Notes: generated by a model not told the origin, from the letters alone. A DNA stretch of 64,000 nt from Rhizobium sp. 9140 (GCF_900067135.1 NZ_FJUR01000001.1:1615501-1679500), one strand, 5' to 3'. Shown: positions 45,564-53,854, counted from the first letter of the stretch. Made by a program: numbers and translations.

Positions 45564-46607
45564 TTGATGAGATCTCCTCAAACGGAGTATGCCGTGGGCA
45601 AGCCGACATCGCGAGATCTCGCCATCGCGGCCGGCGTATCGCTGGCTACGGTCGATCGTGTCCTCAACGGCCGCGGCGGCGTGAGCCCGGACAAGGAGCG
45701 GCGTGTTCTCGAACAGGCGAGACGGCTGAAGATCAACCGCGTGATCGACCCGCGCGCCGCGCGGACCCTGCGTGTCGCCGTTCTCCTTCAGTCGCGCGCA
45801 AATCCGTTCCATGCGGTCGTGCAGGATGGTTTCGAGACCGCGACGCGCCTCTACCCGCAGTATAACCTGCAGTTTCAGGTTCATCACATCGACCCGGTTC
45901 GACCCGCTGCCACCGTTGCGCTCATTCAATCTTTGGGTGGGCATTGCGATGCGCTGATCATCGTGAGTTCACAGAACAGGGATGTCGCGACGGCCCTTCG
46001 AGGCTGGAGCGGGCAGGGGAAACCCGTCATGACGCTTGCCACCGATATTCGCGACGCGGATCGCATCGCCTATATCGGACCCGACAACCGGAAAGCAGGA
46101 CGGGTCGCCGGAGACTTGATGGCGCGCCTGATGGGCAGGGAAGGCGGCGAAATCGTCATCATATCCGGCATGCTGAGCATGATCGGCCATGAGGAGCGCG
46201 AGATGGGCTTCCGCGCGGTGTTGCGCGAACGCTATCCGCATTGCCGGGTGACGGACGTTCTGGAGAGCCTGGAGCGCGCGGAAACGGCGGGCGATCTCGT
46301 CTTCGACGCCTTGCGCAGAAATCCTCAGATCCGTGGCATCTACAATGCCTCCGCCGGCGCCCAGACGGTCGTGACGGCGCTCAAGACACTCGATTGCGCC
46401 GACGAGGTCGTTTTCATTACGCATGAACTGACCGACGACCGCCGCCAGCTCATTCGCCAAGGCCTGATCGATGTCATTATCGATCAACGACCCGAACTCG
46501 AAGTGCAAACCGCCGTTCAGGCACTGGCGTCCTATTTCGGCAGGAACGATCATCCCCCCGTATCCCTCGTGACGCCGATCGACATCTACATGATCGAAAA
46601 TGCTTGA
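45564..46607 (+). CDS. LacI-family transcriptional regulator
   Basis: A 347-residue regulator. A likely start is the ATG at 45564 or 45567, though a GTG further on (VGKPTSRDLAIAAG) is also possible. The HTH is TSRDLAIAAGVSLATVDRVLNGRGG and the ligand domain begins RTLRVAVLLQSRANPFHAVVQDGFE. It resembles the first LacI protein of the window in the sensing domain. Divergent from the reverse dehydrogenase/IolE operon, it most likely regulates that operon in response to an inositol-type ligand. Confidence 0.9.
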   Translation: MMRSPQTEYAVGKPTSRDLAIAAGVSLATVDRVLNGRGGVSPDKERRVLEQARRLKINRVIDPRAARTLRVAVLLQSRANPFHAVVQDGFETATRLYPQYNLQFQVHHIDPVRPAATVALIQSLGGHCDALIIVSSQNRDVATALRGWSGQGKPVMTLATDIRDADRIAYIGPDNRKAGRVAGDLMARLMGREGGEIVIISGMLSMIGHEEREMGFRAVLRERYPHCRVTDVLESLERAETAGDLVFDALRRNPQIRGIYNASAGAQTVVTALKTLDCADEVVFITHELTDDRRQLIRQGLIDVIIDQRPELEVQTAVQALASYFGRNDHPPVSLVTPIDIYMIENA

Positions 46608-46620
46608 GGCCCAGGCGAGA

Positions 46621-46652
46621 CCGTTCACAAGGCCGTTCACAAGGCCGTTCAC
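46621..46652 (+). repeat. Tandem 12-bp repeat, 2.7 copies
   Basis: CCGTTCACAAGG occurs at 46621-46632 and 46633-46644, followed by CCGTTCAC. It lies 13 bases after the LacI stop, in the gap before the next gene. Confidence 0.75.
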
Positions 46653-46790
46653 GGTGCAGTCTCGCGGCCCGTCATGGTCTCCGGCGCTTCCAGTCTGACG
46701 ACAGATTGCCACGATACGTAGGGAGTCCACACGGCGCGACATCTTTTCCTGTGTGGCCGGTGTGATGATGATCGATGGGAATGGTGCGTT

Positions 46791-47639
46791 ATGAGCAGGC
46801 TTCTTTTCTCTCTTCCGGTTCACGAGCGGCCCGACATCGTTCTCGAGCAGATCAGGAACATCGATTACTTCTGCCCCGGCTCGGTCATCTGCCTGCATGT
46901 CTCCGCGGGTGCCTTGGCGGAGAAGGAGGCGTTTCGGGCGCTGTGCGCGGCGGAGAACGTTCTGGTCAATCCGAATTCCTACGAAACGCAGTGGTCGGCC
47001 GGGATCATGCACACCCATGTCAGCAACTTTCTCCATGCGACGGAGATGAATGTCGCGTTCGACAAGATCGTCCTGATCTCCTCCAACGAGATGCTCGTGA
47101 AGCCGGGGCTCGCGGACTATGTCGGAAAATACGACATCGGGTCCCAGATGGAGGTTTATGACTCGTCCAACGACTGGGGCGTCTTTCGCGACAGCTTTCT
47201 CCACAGCCCCTCCATGCAGGGGTTTCTCTCGGCCTTGAGCCTGCCGCTGTTTTTCGGGGGGCAGGCGGAAGGGCAGTTTGCCAGCCGGCATATCTTTTCC
47301 CAGCTTTCACGCGCATTCGTCGAACATTTTCCGATGGCCTCGGTCGGCTTCCCGGTCGAAGAGGTCATTCTTCCGACCTTCGCCGCACGCCTCGCCATGA
47401 CCGGCGTGACCGTGGGCCAGCCGATCACGCTGTGCAATTATTGCAACAATCTCGACATGAACGCGGATGTCATCGATCTCGTGCGGGCGGGCAAAGGTGC
47501 CGTCTTTGCGCGCCGCATTCCGCGGGCGCTGCGGTCGCCGCATATCGGCGCATCGGTCCTCGACGCCGTCTTCAGCGTCAAGCGCGTTCCCCGGGAAGCG
47601 TGCGAACTCCGCGACTATATCAACGGTCTCATGGTGTAA
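46791..47639 (+). CDS. Hypothetical protein, glycosyltransferase-like
   Basis: A 282-residue soluble protein with no signal peptide. The N-terminus (LLFSLPVHERPDIVLEQIRNIDYFCPGSVICLHVSAG) and the central VAFDKIVLISSNEMLVKPGLADYV recall core-2/I-branching (GT14-like) glycosyltransferases that handle a polysaccharide acceptor. The similarity is by eye only. It ends convergently on the reverse nucleotidyltransferase operon, 55 bases apart, and may share its pathway. The ribosome binding site is weak. Confidence 0.65.
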   Translation: MSRLLFSLPVHERPDIVLEQIRNIDYFCPGSVICLHVSAGALAEKEAFRALCAAENVLVNPNSYETQWSAGIMHTHVSNFLHATEMNVAFDKIVLISSNEMLVKPGLADYVGKYDIGSQMEVYDSSNDWGVFRDSFLHSPSMQGFLSALSLPLFFGGQAEGQFASRHIFSQLSRAFVEHFPMASVGFPVEEVILPTFAARLAMTGVTVGQPITLCNYCNNLDMNADVIDLVRAGKGAVFARRIPRALRSPHIGASVLDAVFSVKRVPREACELRDYINGLMV

Positions 47640-47694
47640 CGGCCACGCCGCCGTCCGGCCTGCAAACATTCGGATGGCTCTTGCCACAACGCTT

Positions 47695-48390
47695 TCATGC
47701 GTCGTGAAAGATCTTGCCCGCGGGCTGGCAGTCCAGAATCTGCGGCGCGATGACCGCGTGTCCGTCCGCGATGACGCCGTTGATCATCGGGCAGATGAAC
47801 AGGCTGCCTTTGTGGGCGAGTTCGTCGCGATGCGCGATGCTGTGGACACTGGCGCCGAGGAAGACTTCGATATTGCCGAACATATAGACGCCGGCGGAGG
47901 CATGGCGCGAGATCACCTGTTTTTCGCGCGCCCCGGTCACCAGCCCGTCGGTGATCGTCAGATAGCTGTAGCACGGCTCGCTCGAGGCAAAGACGGGAAC
48001 GATGGCGCCGTACGGGCCTTGCGCGAACAGGGCTGCGGGATCGTCGGGGCCTTCGTGGAAAAGAACGTCGGCAAGGTCGATGATCAGGGGTTCGTCCGCC
48101 GGCACGAGGGCCGTTGCGGCGAGACAGGAAAACAGGGCGCCCGCGCTGAGATGCGACAGCGTGACGATCCGGCAGCCGGGCCAGGCGTCTTTCAGGAAGG
48201 CGACGAGATCGAGGTGCCCCGTCGTCTCGCGGACGACGAAGACGTAGTCGCTCGGCAACAGCCTGGAAGCCCAGGCGCGAGGCCGCAAGGCGGCTTCGAT
48301 CAGGGGCGTTCCCTCATGGTTCACAAGCGGCCGCAGGCCGTGTTTTTCCGTCCATAGATCCGGGCCGGCAAGCGGCACGATGCACTTCAT
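47695..48390 (-). CDS. Divergent nucleotidyltransferase-fold protein
   Basis: A 231-residue protein resembling the sugar-phosphate nucleotidyltransferase fold: MKCIVPLAGPDLWTEKHGLRPLVNHEGTPLIEAALRP at the N-terminus, and PLIIDLADVLF where the metal-binding Asp normally lies. The usual GxGxRF nucleotide loop is missing. It starts inside the stop of the tandem nucleotidyltransferase gene (four-base overlap), so it is co-translated. It may be a regulatory or specificity subunit, or a variant enzyme. Confidence 0.7.
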   Translation of the reverse strand: MKCIVPLAGPDLWTEKHGLRPLVNHEGTPLIEAALRPRAWASRLLPSDYVFVVRETTGHLDLVAFLKDAWPGCRIVTLSHLSAGALFSCLAATALVPADEPLIIDLADVLFHEGPDDPAALFAQGPYGAIVPVFASSEPCYSYLTITDGLVTGAREKQVISRHASAGVYMFGNIEVFLGASVHSIAHRDELAHKGSLFICPMINGVIADGHAVIAPQILDCQPAGKIFHDA

Positions 48391-49880
48391 GCGATCTTGC
48401 GGAGCCCGAGATAGGCGTCCAGATCGTTTGGAGTCCCGATCCCGTGCATCGCCGTCGCCGCGATTTCATAGACGCCGATCTTGCCCCCGCGGCGCTGGAG
48501 ATAGTTGTAGACCGGGCAAACGTAGAACTCGTTGTTCGACCGGTCGTTGGCGGTGATCATATCGATCGACGCATCGATGAAGGCCTGGGCGCGCCGGAAG
48601 TAATAGATGCCGACGGTCGCCAGATCGGAGATCGCCACCTTCTCGCGAACCTCCTCGACATATCCCTGGTCGTTGGTGCGTGCGAAAGACCATTTCGGAT
48701 CCCGATGGACGTCGCGGAAGCAGAGGATGGAACCATCGAGATCGCGTCTCATGGCGTCTTCCAGGAAGGCGCCGCAGTCGAAATCGACGATCTGGTCGCA
48801 ATTGGCGATCATCAGCGGGGCGTCGGGATCGAGATGCGTCCGGGCCGTCAGCACCGTGCAGGCGGCGCCTTCGGTGGTAAAATCGATGGGCGAAAACACC
48901 AGATCGCCGCGGCGCAGGAGACCCTCGACCACCAGCGGTTCGGCCACCAGATGGTCGCGACGGGCAATCAGCACGAAGCGTCCGTTGTCGACGCGCAGAT
49001 TGTCCATGACCCGCTCGATCATGGTCGCGCCATCGACATCGATGAAGGGCTTCGGCTTGGTGTAGCCCGCCTGCGAAAACCGGCTGCCGAGGCCCGCCAT
49101 GGGAATGACGACCTGAACGGCCGGGCGCGGCTGCGAAAGCGGCGCGATGCGGCCTTGGTTCTCGGCCTGGTAAAGTTCGACGCGCTTCGGGGAGTAGAAC
49201 GAGACGTAGCTTTCCGCCGAAATCTCGAACTGGACGATGCGTCCGCCGGAGAGGACGACCTCGTTGAGGACGGGAGACAGATAGTATTTGCCGCCGATCG
49301 GGTCCGATTTCAGCAGGCAATCCTGCGCGAGGGCCACGAACTGACGTGCCTTGCGGAAATAGTAATAGCCGGCAATCGCCTTGCGGCTGAGCACGCGTTT
49401 TTCCGCCGTTTCCACCACGCGGCCGTCGGCATCTTCTCGCACATAGGACCAGCGTGGATGGACGGAGGGAAACGTCACCACGCCGGCATCGGCGTCCGAA
49501 TGGTAGAAGGAATCGGCGATGGCGCCGAGATCGGCATTGATGATCTGGTCGCCGTTGCAGATGACGAGAGGCTCGTCGTCGTCGATATGGTCGATGGCCA
49601 TCAGCGCCGAGCAGATGGCGCCCATCGTCGGGTTGCCGAGCTCGATGACGGTGCAGCCGTCCCCGGCGATCAGCTTCAGGATCGAGTCGAGGCTGTATTC
49701 GAGCACGTCCTGCCGCAGAACGATGAAGATGAAGCGGGCCGAGGGATCGCGTTTGCGAATGCTTCCCACGACCAGCGCGATCATCGGAAGCCCGTCCACC
49801 TCGATCAGCGGCTTGGGAAAATGAAAATCTTCCTTGGGGAACAGATCGTCCTTCGACGCGATCGGAATGAGATATCTCAT
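48387..49880 (-). CDS. Tandem two-domain nucleotidyltransferase
   Basis: A 497-residue protein made of two nucleotidyltransferase-fold domains. Domain 1 (~1-245) begins YLIPIASKDDLFPKEDFHFPKPLIEVDG, without the GxGxRF loop, and has PLVICNGDQIIN. Domain 2 (~255-495) begins VVIPMAGLGSRFSQAGYTKPKPFIDVDG, with the complete nucleotide and sugar-phosphate binding motif, and has LMIANCDQIVD for the metal. Only domain 2 looks fully catalytic. It overlaps the HAD gene by one base (TGATG) and the next gene by four. It could activate a phosphorylated sugar or alcohol as a CDP- or UDP-derivative. Confidence 0.82.
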   Translation of the reverse strand: MRYLIPIASKDDLFPKEDFHFPKPLIEVDGLPMIALVVGSIRKRDPSARFIFIVLRQDVLEYSLDSILKLIAGDGCTVIELGNPTMGAICSALMAIDHIDDDEPLVICNGDQIINADLGAIADSFYHSDADAGVVTFPSVHPRWSYVREDADGRVVETAEKRVLSRKAIAGYYYFRKARQFVALAQDCLLKSDPIGGKYYLSPVLNEVVLSGGRIVQFEISAESYVSFYSPKRVELYQAENQGRIAPLSQPRPAVQVVIPMAGLGSRFSQAGYTKPKPFIDVDGATMIERVMDNLRVDNGRFVLIARRDHLVAEPLVVEGLLRRGDLVFSPIDFTTEGAACTVLTARTHLDPDAPLMIANCDQIVDFDCGAFLEDAMRRDLDGSILCFRDVHRDPKWSFARTNDQGYVEEVREKVAISDLATVGIYYFRRAQAFIDASIDMITANDRSNNEFYVCPVYNYLQRRGGKIGVYEIAATAMHGIGTPNDLDAYLGLRKIA

Positions 49881-50506
49881 CAGTGGACGGCCTCTATTGC
49901 TGCGATTTCTTTGCCGATGCGGTCGTAATTGACGTCGTTGACGGAGCCGACGACCATGACATGCGCGCCGGACGCGCGCGCCGCCTGAATGCCGTGCTCG
50001 TTATCCTCGAGGATCAGGCACTCATGGGGTTGCAGCTTCAGCCGCTCGATGGCCGTCAGGTAGATTTCCGGATGCGGCTTCGCCTTGGCCACGTCCTGGT
50101 TGGAGAGCAGGAAATCGAGATATTTGAGAAGGTTGGACTGCTGCATCATGGCTTCGACCGTGGAGCGCACGGAGTTCGAGCAGACGACGAGGCGCTTGCC
50201 CTCCCGCTGCAGGCGACCGAGCGCATATTCGTGGTGGAAGACGGGCCGGCACTTTTCCACGATGACGCGGTAGGTCATCTGCTGCTTCAGCGTGTTGAGA
50301 AAGTCGTGCAGTTTGGGCGAGAGGCCCCGCGTGCGCGAAAGCATTTCGAGCTTCTTGCGCGTCGGCAGGCCGTCATAGACTGCCAAGTGCTCCGTGCGAC
50401 TGATGTTCAGGCCGAAGACGGCCAGTGCGTCGTTCAGCGTCTCGTAATGCCACTCCTTGGCATCGATGAGAACGCCGTCCATGTCGAAAAGAACCGCCTT
50501 GATCAT
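49880..50506 (-). CDS. HAD-superfamily phosphatase (beta-phosphoglucomutase-like)
   Basis: A 208-residue HAD enzyme. Motif I is AVLFDMDGVLIDAKEWH, motif II VVCSNSVRST, motif III Lys in VAKAKPHPEIYLTA, and motif IV LILEDNEHGIQAARASG. The short helical cap fits subfamily IA. It is encoded between the glycerophosphodiesterase-like and nucleotidyltransferase genes and overlaps the latter by one base. It probably makes or removes a phosphate on the metabolite that the cassette activates. Confidence 0.87.
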   Translation of the reverse strand: MIKAVLFDMDGVLIDAKEWHYETLNDALAVFGLNISRTEHLAVYDGLPTRKKLEMLSRTRGLSPKLHDFLNTLKQQMTYRVIVEKCRPVFHHEYALGRLQREGKRLVVCSNSVRSTVEAMMQQSNLLKYLDFLLSNQDVAKAKPHPEIYLTAIERLKLQPHECLILEDNEHGIQAARASGAHVMVVGSVNDVNYDRIGKEIAAIEAVH

Positions 50507-50535
50507 GACTTCCCACCGTTAAGGCCCCCCGGGCG

Positions 50536-51156
50536 CTATGTCCAAAATTCCGCAGCCCTGTCGGGCAGATCCGTACAGATCGAAAGGCCATTTCCCCGCA
50601 GCCCGCGCCACATCGCCCAGGCCGCAGCCGGGTCGCGTCCGTGCAGTTCCGGCGAGACGAGCGCGACATTCTTGCCGGCGGCAAGGTGCTGCTCGATGAT
50701 GTCGGGCGTGATCCAGTCGTCGAAGAACGCGTCCAGCCAGACACCGTCCGCCCGGTCGTAGAAGGCCGGAACCGGTTCGATCTCGGAATGCCGCGTGTAG
50801 CTCGAAAAGCCTGCGCGCAGATAACCGAGAGCGTCGGGAACGGCCATGTCGAAGCAGAAGAGATCGGAAACCCCGGAGCGGTCGAGGGCTGAGCGGATCG
50901 TCGCCTGAAGCCCGTCGGCCTTGATGTTGAGCGCGATCGTGCCGGCATGCGCGTGGGCCTTGTGCAGGTCCAGAAACCCGTCCAGATCCATGGCGCTATC
51001 GCCGATCGGCATGTCGTGCGAGATCTTGAGGAGACCATTCTGGTCGCGAACGTCGGTCTCGACGCCGAAGCCATGCTCGAAGGCACGGCGAAAGGCTGCT
51101 TCCGTATTCTTCTCGGCCGGAACATGCCACCAGCCGCGATGCGCTAGGATCTTCAT
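50536..51156 (-). CDS. Glycerophosphodiester phosphodiesterase-like protein
   Basis: A 206-residue GDPD-fold protein, somewhat shorter than the usual ~240-250. The active-site series is present: AHRGWW (His-Arg), NTEAAF, GVETDVRDQNGLLKISHDMP (Glu-x-Asp and catalytic His). The usual final strands carry VALVSPELHG. It lacks a signal peptide. It is the first gene of the reverse cassette, 29 bases before the HAD gene, and may release an alcohol phosphate for the nucleotidyltransferase. Confidence 0.83.
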   Translation of the reverse strand: MKILAHRGWWHVPAEKNTEAAFRRAFEHGFGVETDVRDQNGLLKISHDMPIGDSAMDLDGFLDLHKAHAHAGTIALNIKADGLQATIRSALDRSGVSDLFCFDMAVPDALGYLRAGFSSYTRHSEIEPVPAFYDRADGVWLDAFFDDWITPDIIEQHLAAGKNVALVSPELHGRDPAAAWAMWRGLRGNGLSICTDLPDRAAEFWT

Positions 51157-51423
51157 AGGGTTCTCGTCGGCAGCAAGAAGGGTTTCGTGTCGATGCTGTA
51201 CACGCGAGAGTTTATGAGGCGGAACTTGTACGAAGCTGGAAGGGGACGTCCTTCACGGTTCGCGACGGCCAGACCGGGCGAGCACGCCCGGCACCGGTCG
51301 CGTCCGGACGTCATCGATCATCATCCGGAAGACCGTCCCGACTGCCAGCCTGAGACGAGTGTGAGGCTGCCGCTATCTGATGCCGGATCGCGGATGATCA
51401 GGCGAAGGCGGCGCGCCGGCCGC

Positions 51424-51747
51424 TCACGCGTCCTCGCCGGCCTCGTTCATCAAGGCGTTGCGCACGAGGCCGCAATGGCCGTTCTGGGTCGAGAGCAGGG
51501 TGACGGGATCGACCAGGCCGGCGCTGACGCCAAGGGCGTTGGCTGCGGCCCAGCCCCAGTTTTCATGCGCCATCTGCAGCAGGCGAGGGCCTTCGGCCGA
51601 GATGCAGGCGCGCCCGGCCTGGATCAGCTCGGCGGAGGGCATGCCCTGCAGGCGGTCGGTCAGCTCGGCCTGGAGCGGCGTGACGACGAAGATGGCGAAG
51701 AGGTAGCTGATGAAGTCGGACAATCTGGTCTCCTGTCGAGAGTCCAT
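51424..51747 (-). CDS. Conserved hypothetical protein
   Basis: A 107-residue protein. The N-terminal region is amphipathic to hydrophobic (SDFISYLFAIFVVTPLQAELTDRL), then helical (AELIQAGRACISAEGPRLLQMAHENWGWAAANALGVSAGLVDPVTLLS) and ends with two cysteines. Proteins of this kind are common in rhizobia, and I know no function. It appears to be transcribed alone. Confidence 0.65.
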   Translation of the reverse strand: MDSRQETRLSDFISYLFAIFVVTPLQAELTDRLQGMPSAELIQAGRACISAEGPRLLQMAHENWGWAAANALGVSAGLVDPVTLLSTQNGHCGLVRNALMNEAGEDA

Positions 51748-51791
51748 AGATGGTTACGCATATTGCGGATACAAGGAGAGGCGGGGAGGTC

Positions 51792-51830
51792 GCGTGCGCC
51801 GTGCGCCGTGAGCCGTGAGCCGTGAGCCGA
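51792..51830. repeat. Degenerate 7-bp tandem repeat
   Basis: Five successive units of GCCGTGC or GCCGTGA, imperfect at the ends, lie between the hypothetical gene and the YefM promoter. Confidence 0.8.
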
Positions 51831-51885
51831 TTTCCTGCGGGGTCCTGTCCTCTTGCCGATTGCGACCGTTCTCCATCGTTAGACA

Positions 51886-51922
51886 TTGACAATTTCGGAA
51901 AATCCGTACAGATATATGTACG
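51886..51922 (+). promoter_or_regulatory. yefM/yoeB promoter with TGTAC palindrome
   Basis: TTGACA at 51886-51891 is a consensus -35 hexamer. The inverted repeat CGTACA (51905-51910) - GATATA - TGTACG (51917-51922) lies over the expected -10 region. Escherichia coli YefM operators contain TGTACA cores, so this is a likely binding site. GGGAGG lies eight bases before the ATG. Confidence 0.6.
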
Positions 51923-51942
51923 CTTTAGCAAGGGAGGTCTAA

Positions 51943-52194
51943 ATGGCCCATGTGCGCTTGACCGAGTTCCGACAGAACATAGCGACACACTTCGACGCCG
52001 TGATCGAATCACGTGCGCCTCTGCTTGTGACCCGTCAGGGATCGGAGGCATTGGTTCTCATTGCCGAGGGCGAGTACGAGAGCATGCAGGAAACGCTGCA
52101 TCTTCTTTCTACGCCAGCGAACGCCGATCGACTGCGAGCAAGTCTGGCGCAACTTCGCAAGGGAGAGGTCATCGAGAAAGACCCGACCTTGTAA
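51943..52194 (+). CDS. yefM: YefM/Phd-type antitoxin
   Basis: An 83-residue Phd/YefM protein. The N-terminal DNA-binding fold MAHVRLTEFRQNIATHFDAVIESRAPLLVTRQGSEALVLIAEGEYESMQETLHLL is characteristic, with SLAQLRKGEVIEKDPTL as the toxin-binding C-terminus. It neutralises YoeB and represses the operon. The toxin gene begins one base after its stop. Confidence 0.92.
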   Translation: MAHVRLTEFRQNIATHFDAVIESRAPLLVTRQGSEALVLIAEGEYESMQETLHLLSTPANADRLRASLAQLRKGEVIEKDPTL

Positions 52195-52195
52195 C

Positions 52196-52468
52196 ATGAA
52201 CCTCCTCTGGGCGGCATATGCGTGGGAAGAGTACGAGGATTGGCAACGTCTCGATCCGGCGATGGTGGAAAAGATCAATACCCTGATCAGGGATACGAAG
52301 AGATCGCCGTTTAAGGGTCTCGGAAAACCTGAGCCGCTGAAGGGTGACCTCTCGGGATTTTGGTCGCGGCGGATCCTGGGCGAGCATCGATTTGTATATC
52401 GCGTGTCGGGCAAGGGAGACGCCCGGCAACTGGAGATCATCCAGTGCCGCTTCCATTACGAAAAATAG
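52196..52468 (+). CDS. yoeB: YoeB-family ribosome-dependent mRNA interferase
   Basis: A 90-residue toxin. LLWAAYAWEEYEDWQRLDPAMVEKINTLIRDTKRSPFKGLGKPEPLKGDLSGFWSRRI is the YoeB family core, and the C-terminal CRFHYEK carries the catalytic His-Tyr pair. Residues comparable to the Glu and Arg of the active site are in LKGDLSGFWSRRI. It cuts translated mRNA at the ribosomal A site. It lies one base after yefM. Confidence 0.95.
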   Translation: MNLLWAAYAWEEYEDWQRLDPAMVEKINTLIRDTKRSPFKGLGKPEPLKGDLSGFWSRRILGEHRFVYRVSGKGDARQLEIIQCRFHYEK

Positions 52469-52644
52469 CGCTGTGCCGGATGACGGCGCCCTGCGTCACG
52501 CGTGACGCGCCAACGGCAATCCCAATGCCCACATCTCTACCCACGCGATCGTGAGAAGGTCGATACCGCAGGCATGGCCATTCATAGCGGGAGATCGCCC
52601 GATGCGCGGACCTGACAAGCGGACTGGCGCGACGCGCTCCCGCC

Positions 52645-52863
52645 TCAGTCCTTCTTGCGGGACTTGGCGACCTTCTTCACCGGCGCTTCGGGCACGGGCT
52701 GGCTGGCTTCCTGGGCGATGCGGGCCTGCTTCAGGCGCTCGGTCTTGGCGCGGCGCTGGGCGGCTTCTACCTCGATGATGGATCTGGAGGCCGAATCGGT
52801 CTGCGTGGCTTTGGCGTTCGCAGGGCGGGTTTCGGTCTTGAACAGGCGGTCGGCGGGAACCAA
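52645..52863 (-). CDS. Small basic conserved protein, TTG start
   Basis: The frame is open further upstream, but a TTG at 52863 with GGAG six bases before it gives a 72-residue protein: (M)VPADRLFKTETRPANAKATQTDSASRSIIEVEAAQRRAKTERLKQARI... with a Lys-rich end. It is a charged, helical protein of a type I recall from rhizobia without known function. The TTG start is inferred from the ribosome binding site and from the poor coding character upstream. Confidence 0.6.
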   Translation of the reverse strand: MVPADRLFKTETRPANAKATQTDSASRSIIEVEAAQRRAKTERLKQARIAQEASQPVPEAPVKKVAKSRKKD

Positions 52864-53277
52864 GGCGTTCTCCTTCGGGAGTATCGGTGAGGCGTCGTAG
52901 GCCGGTCGGCCACGATCGCGCAGTCTGGTGTCTGTCGTCCCGTCCGCTCTCCGATGCCTGTTCCGTCGTCGCTCAAAGGCCGGTTCCGGATGCAAGGGGC
53001 CGGCATCTGCAATGTTATGAAGAGCTTACTGCATTGCGCCGAAAATCGAAAGCGCCGGGGACAGGAAATACAGGGCGAAACAGGCGGACGAAGCTTGCCG
53101 GCCGGGCGGCTGCTGCAATTTGTCGAGAAGGGCAGGCTGAACCGTCAAAGTGCGCCGTCGGGACTGTCCGACACGCTTTTCCGAGCAGTCGAATTCGGCT
53201 CGATCCTGTCCTGCGGCAGCCCAATGTCGCAAGGGGCAGCAAACGGAACGGCCTCCCGCGCGCCCATACACAGGCAC
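52864..53277. other. About 410 bp without a supportable gene
   Basis: Several frames are open on both strands, but they lack start signals and give Arg-rich translations. I see no repeat or hairpin here beyond the promoter of the small gene. The cspA terminator follows at 53278. Confidence 0.5.
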
Positions 53278-53305
53278 AAAAAAAGGCCGGGAAATTCCCG
53301 ACCTT
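53278..53305 (-). terminator. Intrinsic terminator of cspA-like gene
   Basis: On the minus strand AAGGTCGGGA pairs with TCCCGGCCTT around ATT (one G-T pair) and runs into a tract of eight T. It lies ~70 bases beyond the stop at 53374. Confidence 0.9.
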
Positions 53306-53373
53306 CTCGATATCGTCTCGACGGTTTCTGCCAGTACATCCGTGGTCAGGCGCCGGAAACGAAATTCTGTGTA

Positions 53374-53583
53374 TTAGGCTGCGGACAGGTTGTCGGCAGC
53401 GCTCTTGCCGCTGCGACGGTCCTGAACGATTTCGAAGTTGACCTTCTGGCCTTCGTTCAGCGAACGCATGCCGGCGCGCTCAACGGCCGAGATGTGGACG
53501 AAAACGTCAGCAGCGCCGTTGTCCGGAGCGATAAAGCCGAAGCCCTTGGTTGCGTTGAAGAACTTTACGGTACCTGTTGCCAC
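53374..53583 (-). CDS. cspA: Cold-shock protein (CspA family)
   Basis: A 69-residue CSD protein with a GTG start at 53583: (M)[36 protein letters not shown]-1 is KGFGFI and RNP-2 VFVHI. It binds single-stranded RNA or DNA as a chaperone. AAAGGAA lies ten bases upstream of the GTG. The 5' region from ~53584 to 53700 has no gene and probably forms a long untranslated leader, usual for csp genes. Confidence 0.93.
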   Translation of the reverse strand: MATGTVKFFNATKGFGFIAPDNGAADVFVHISAVERAGMRSLNEGQKVNFEIVQDRRSGKSAADNLSAA

Positions 53584-53854
53584 GACGTGATTCCTTTTCA
53601 ATCGTGATGATGTTTCGCTCGCAGTGTGCGGGCGGTGATAGATCGACGTTGAAAGAGAAGATTGAACGGCGCGTTGCGCGGGAGCAAAGCTCAAAATGCA
53701 AGATCGATAAGCGCTAGATAGACGATCCCCCCGAGAATTGCAAGTCGTCTCCGTCGGTTTGCACGAACTTCTGGCGGTATCTGGCCGGCAAGACCTTGGA
53801 AAGGCTGGAAAATGCCGGCCGTTGACGTTTCGGTGACGAAACGGGATCCTCTGC

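Noticed and set aside
53691..53854. Minus-strand frame ending in a possible membrane helix ([15 protein letters not shown]) before cspA
   Set aside because: No in-frame start codon with a ribosome binding site in the gap; the region is better read as the cspA promoter and leader.
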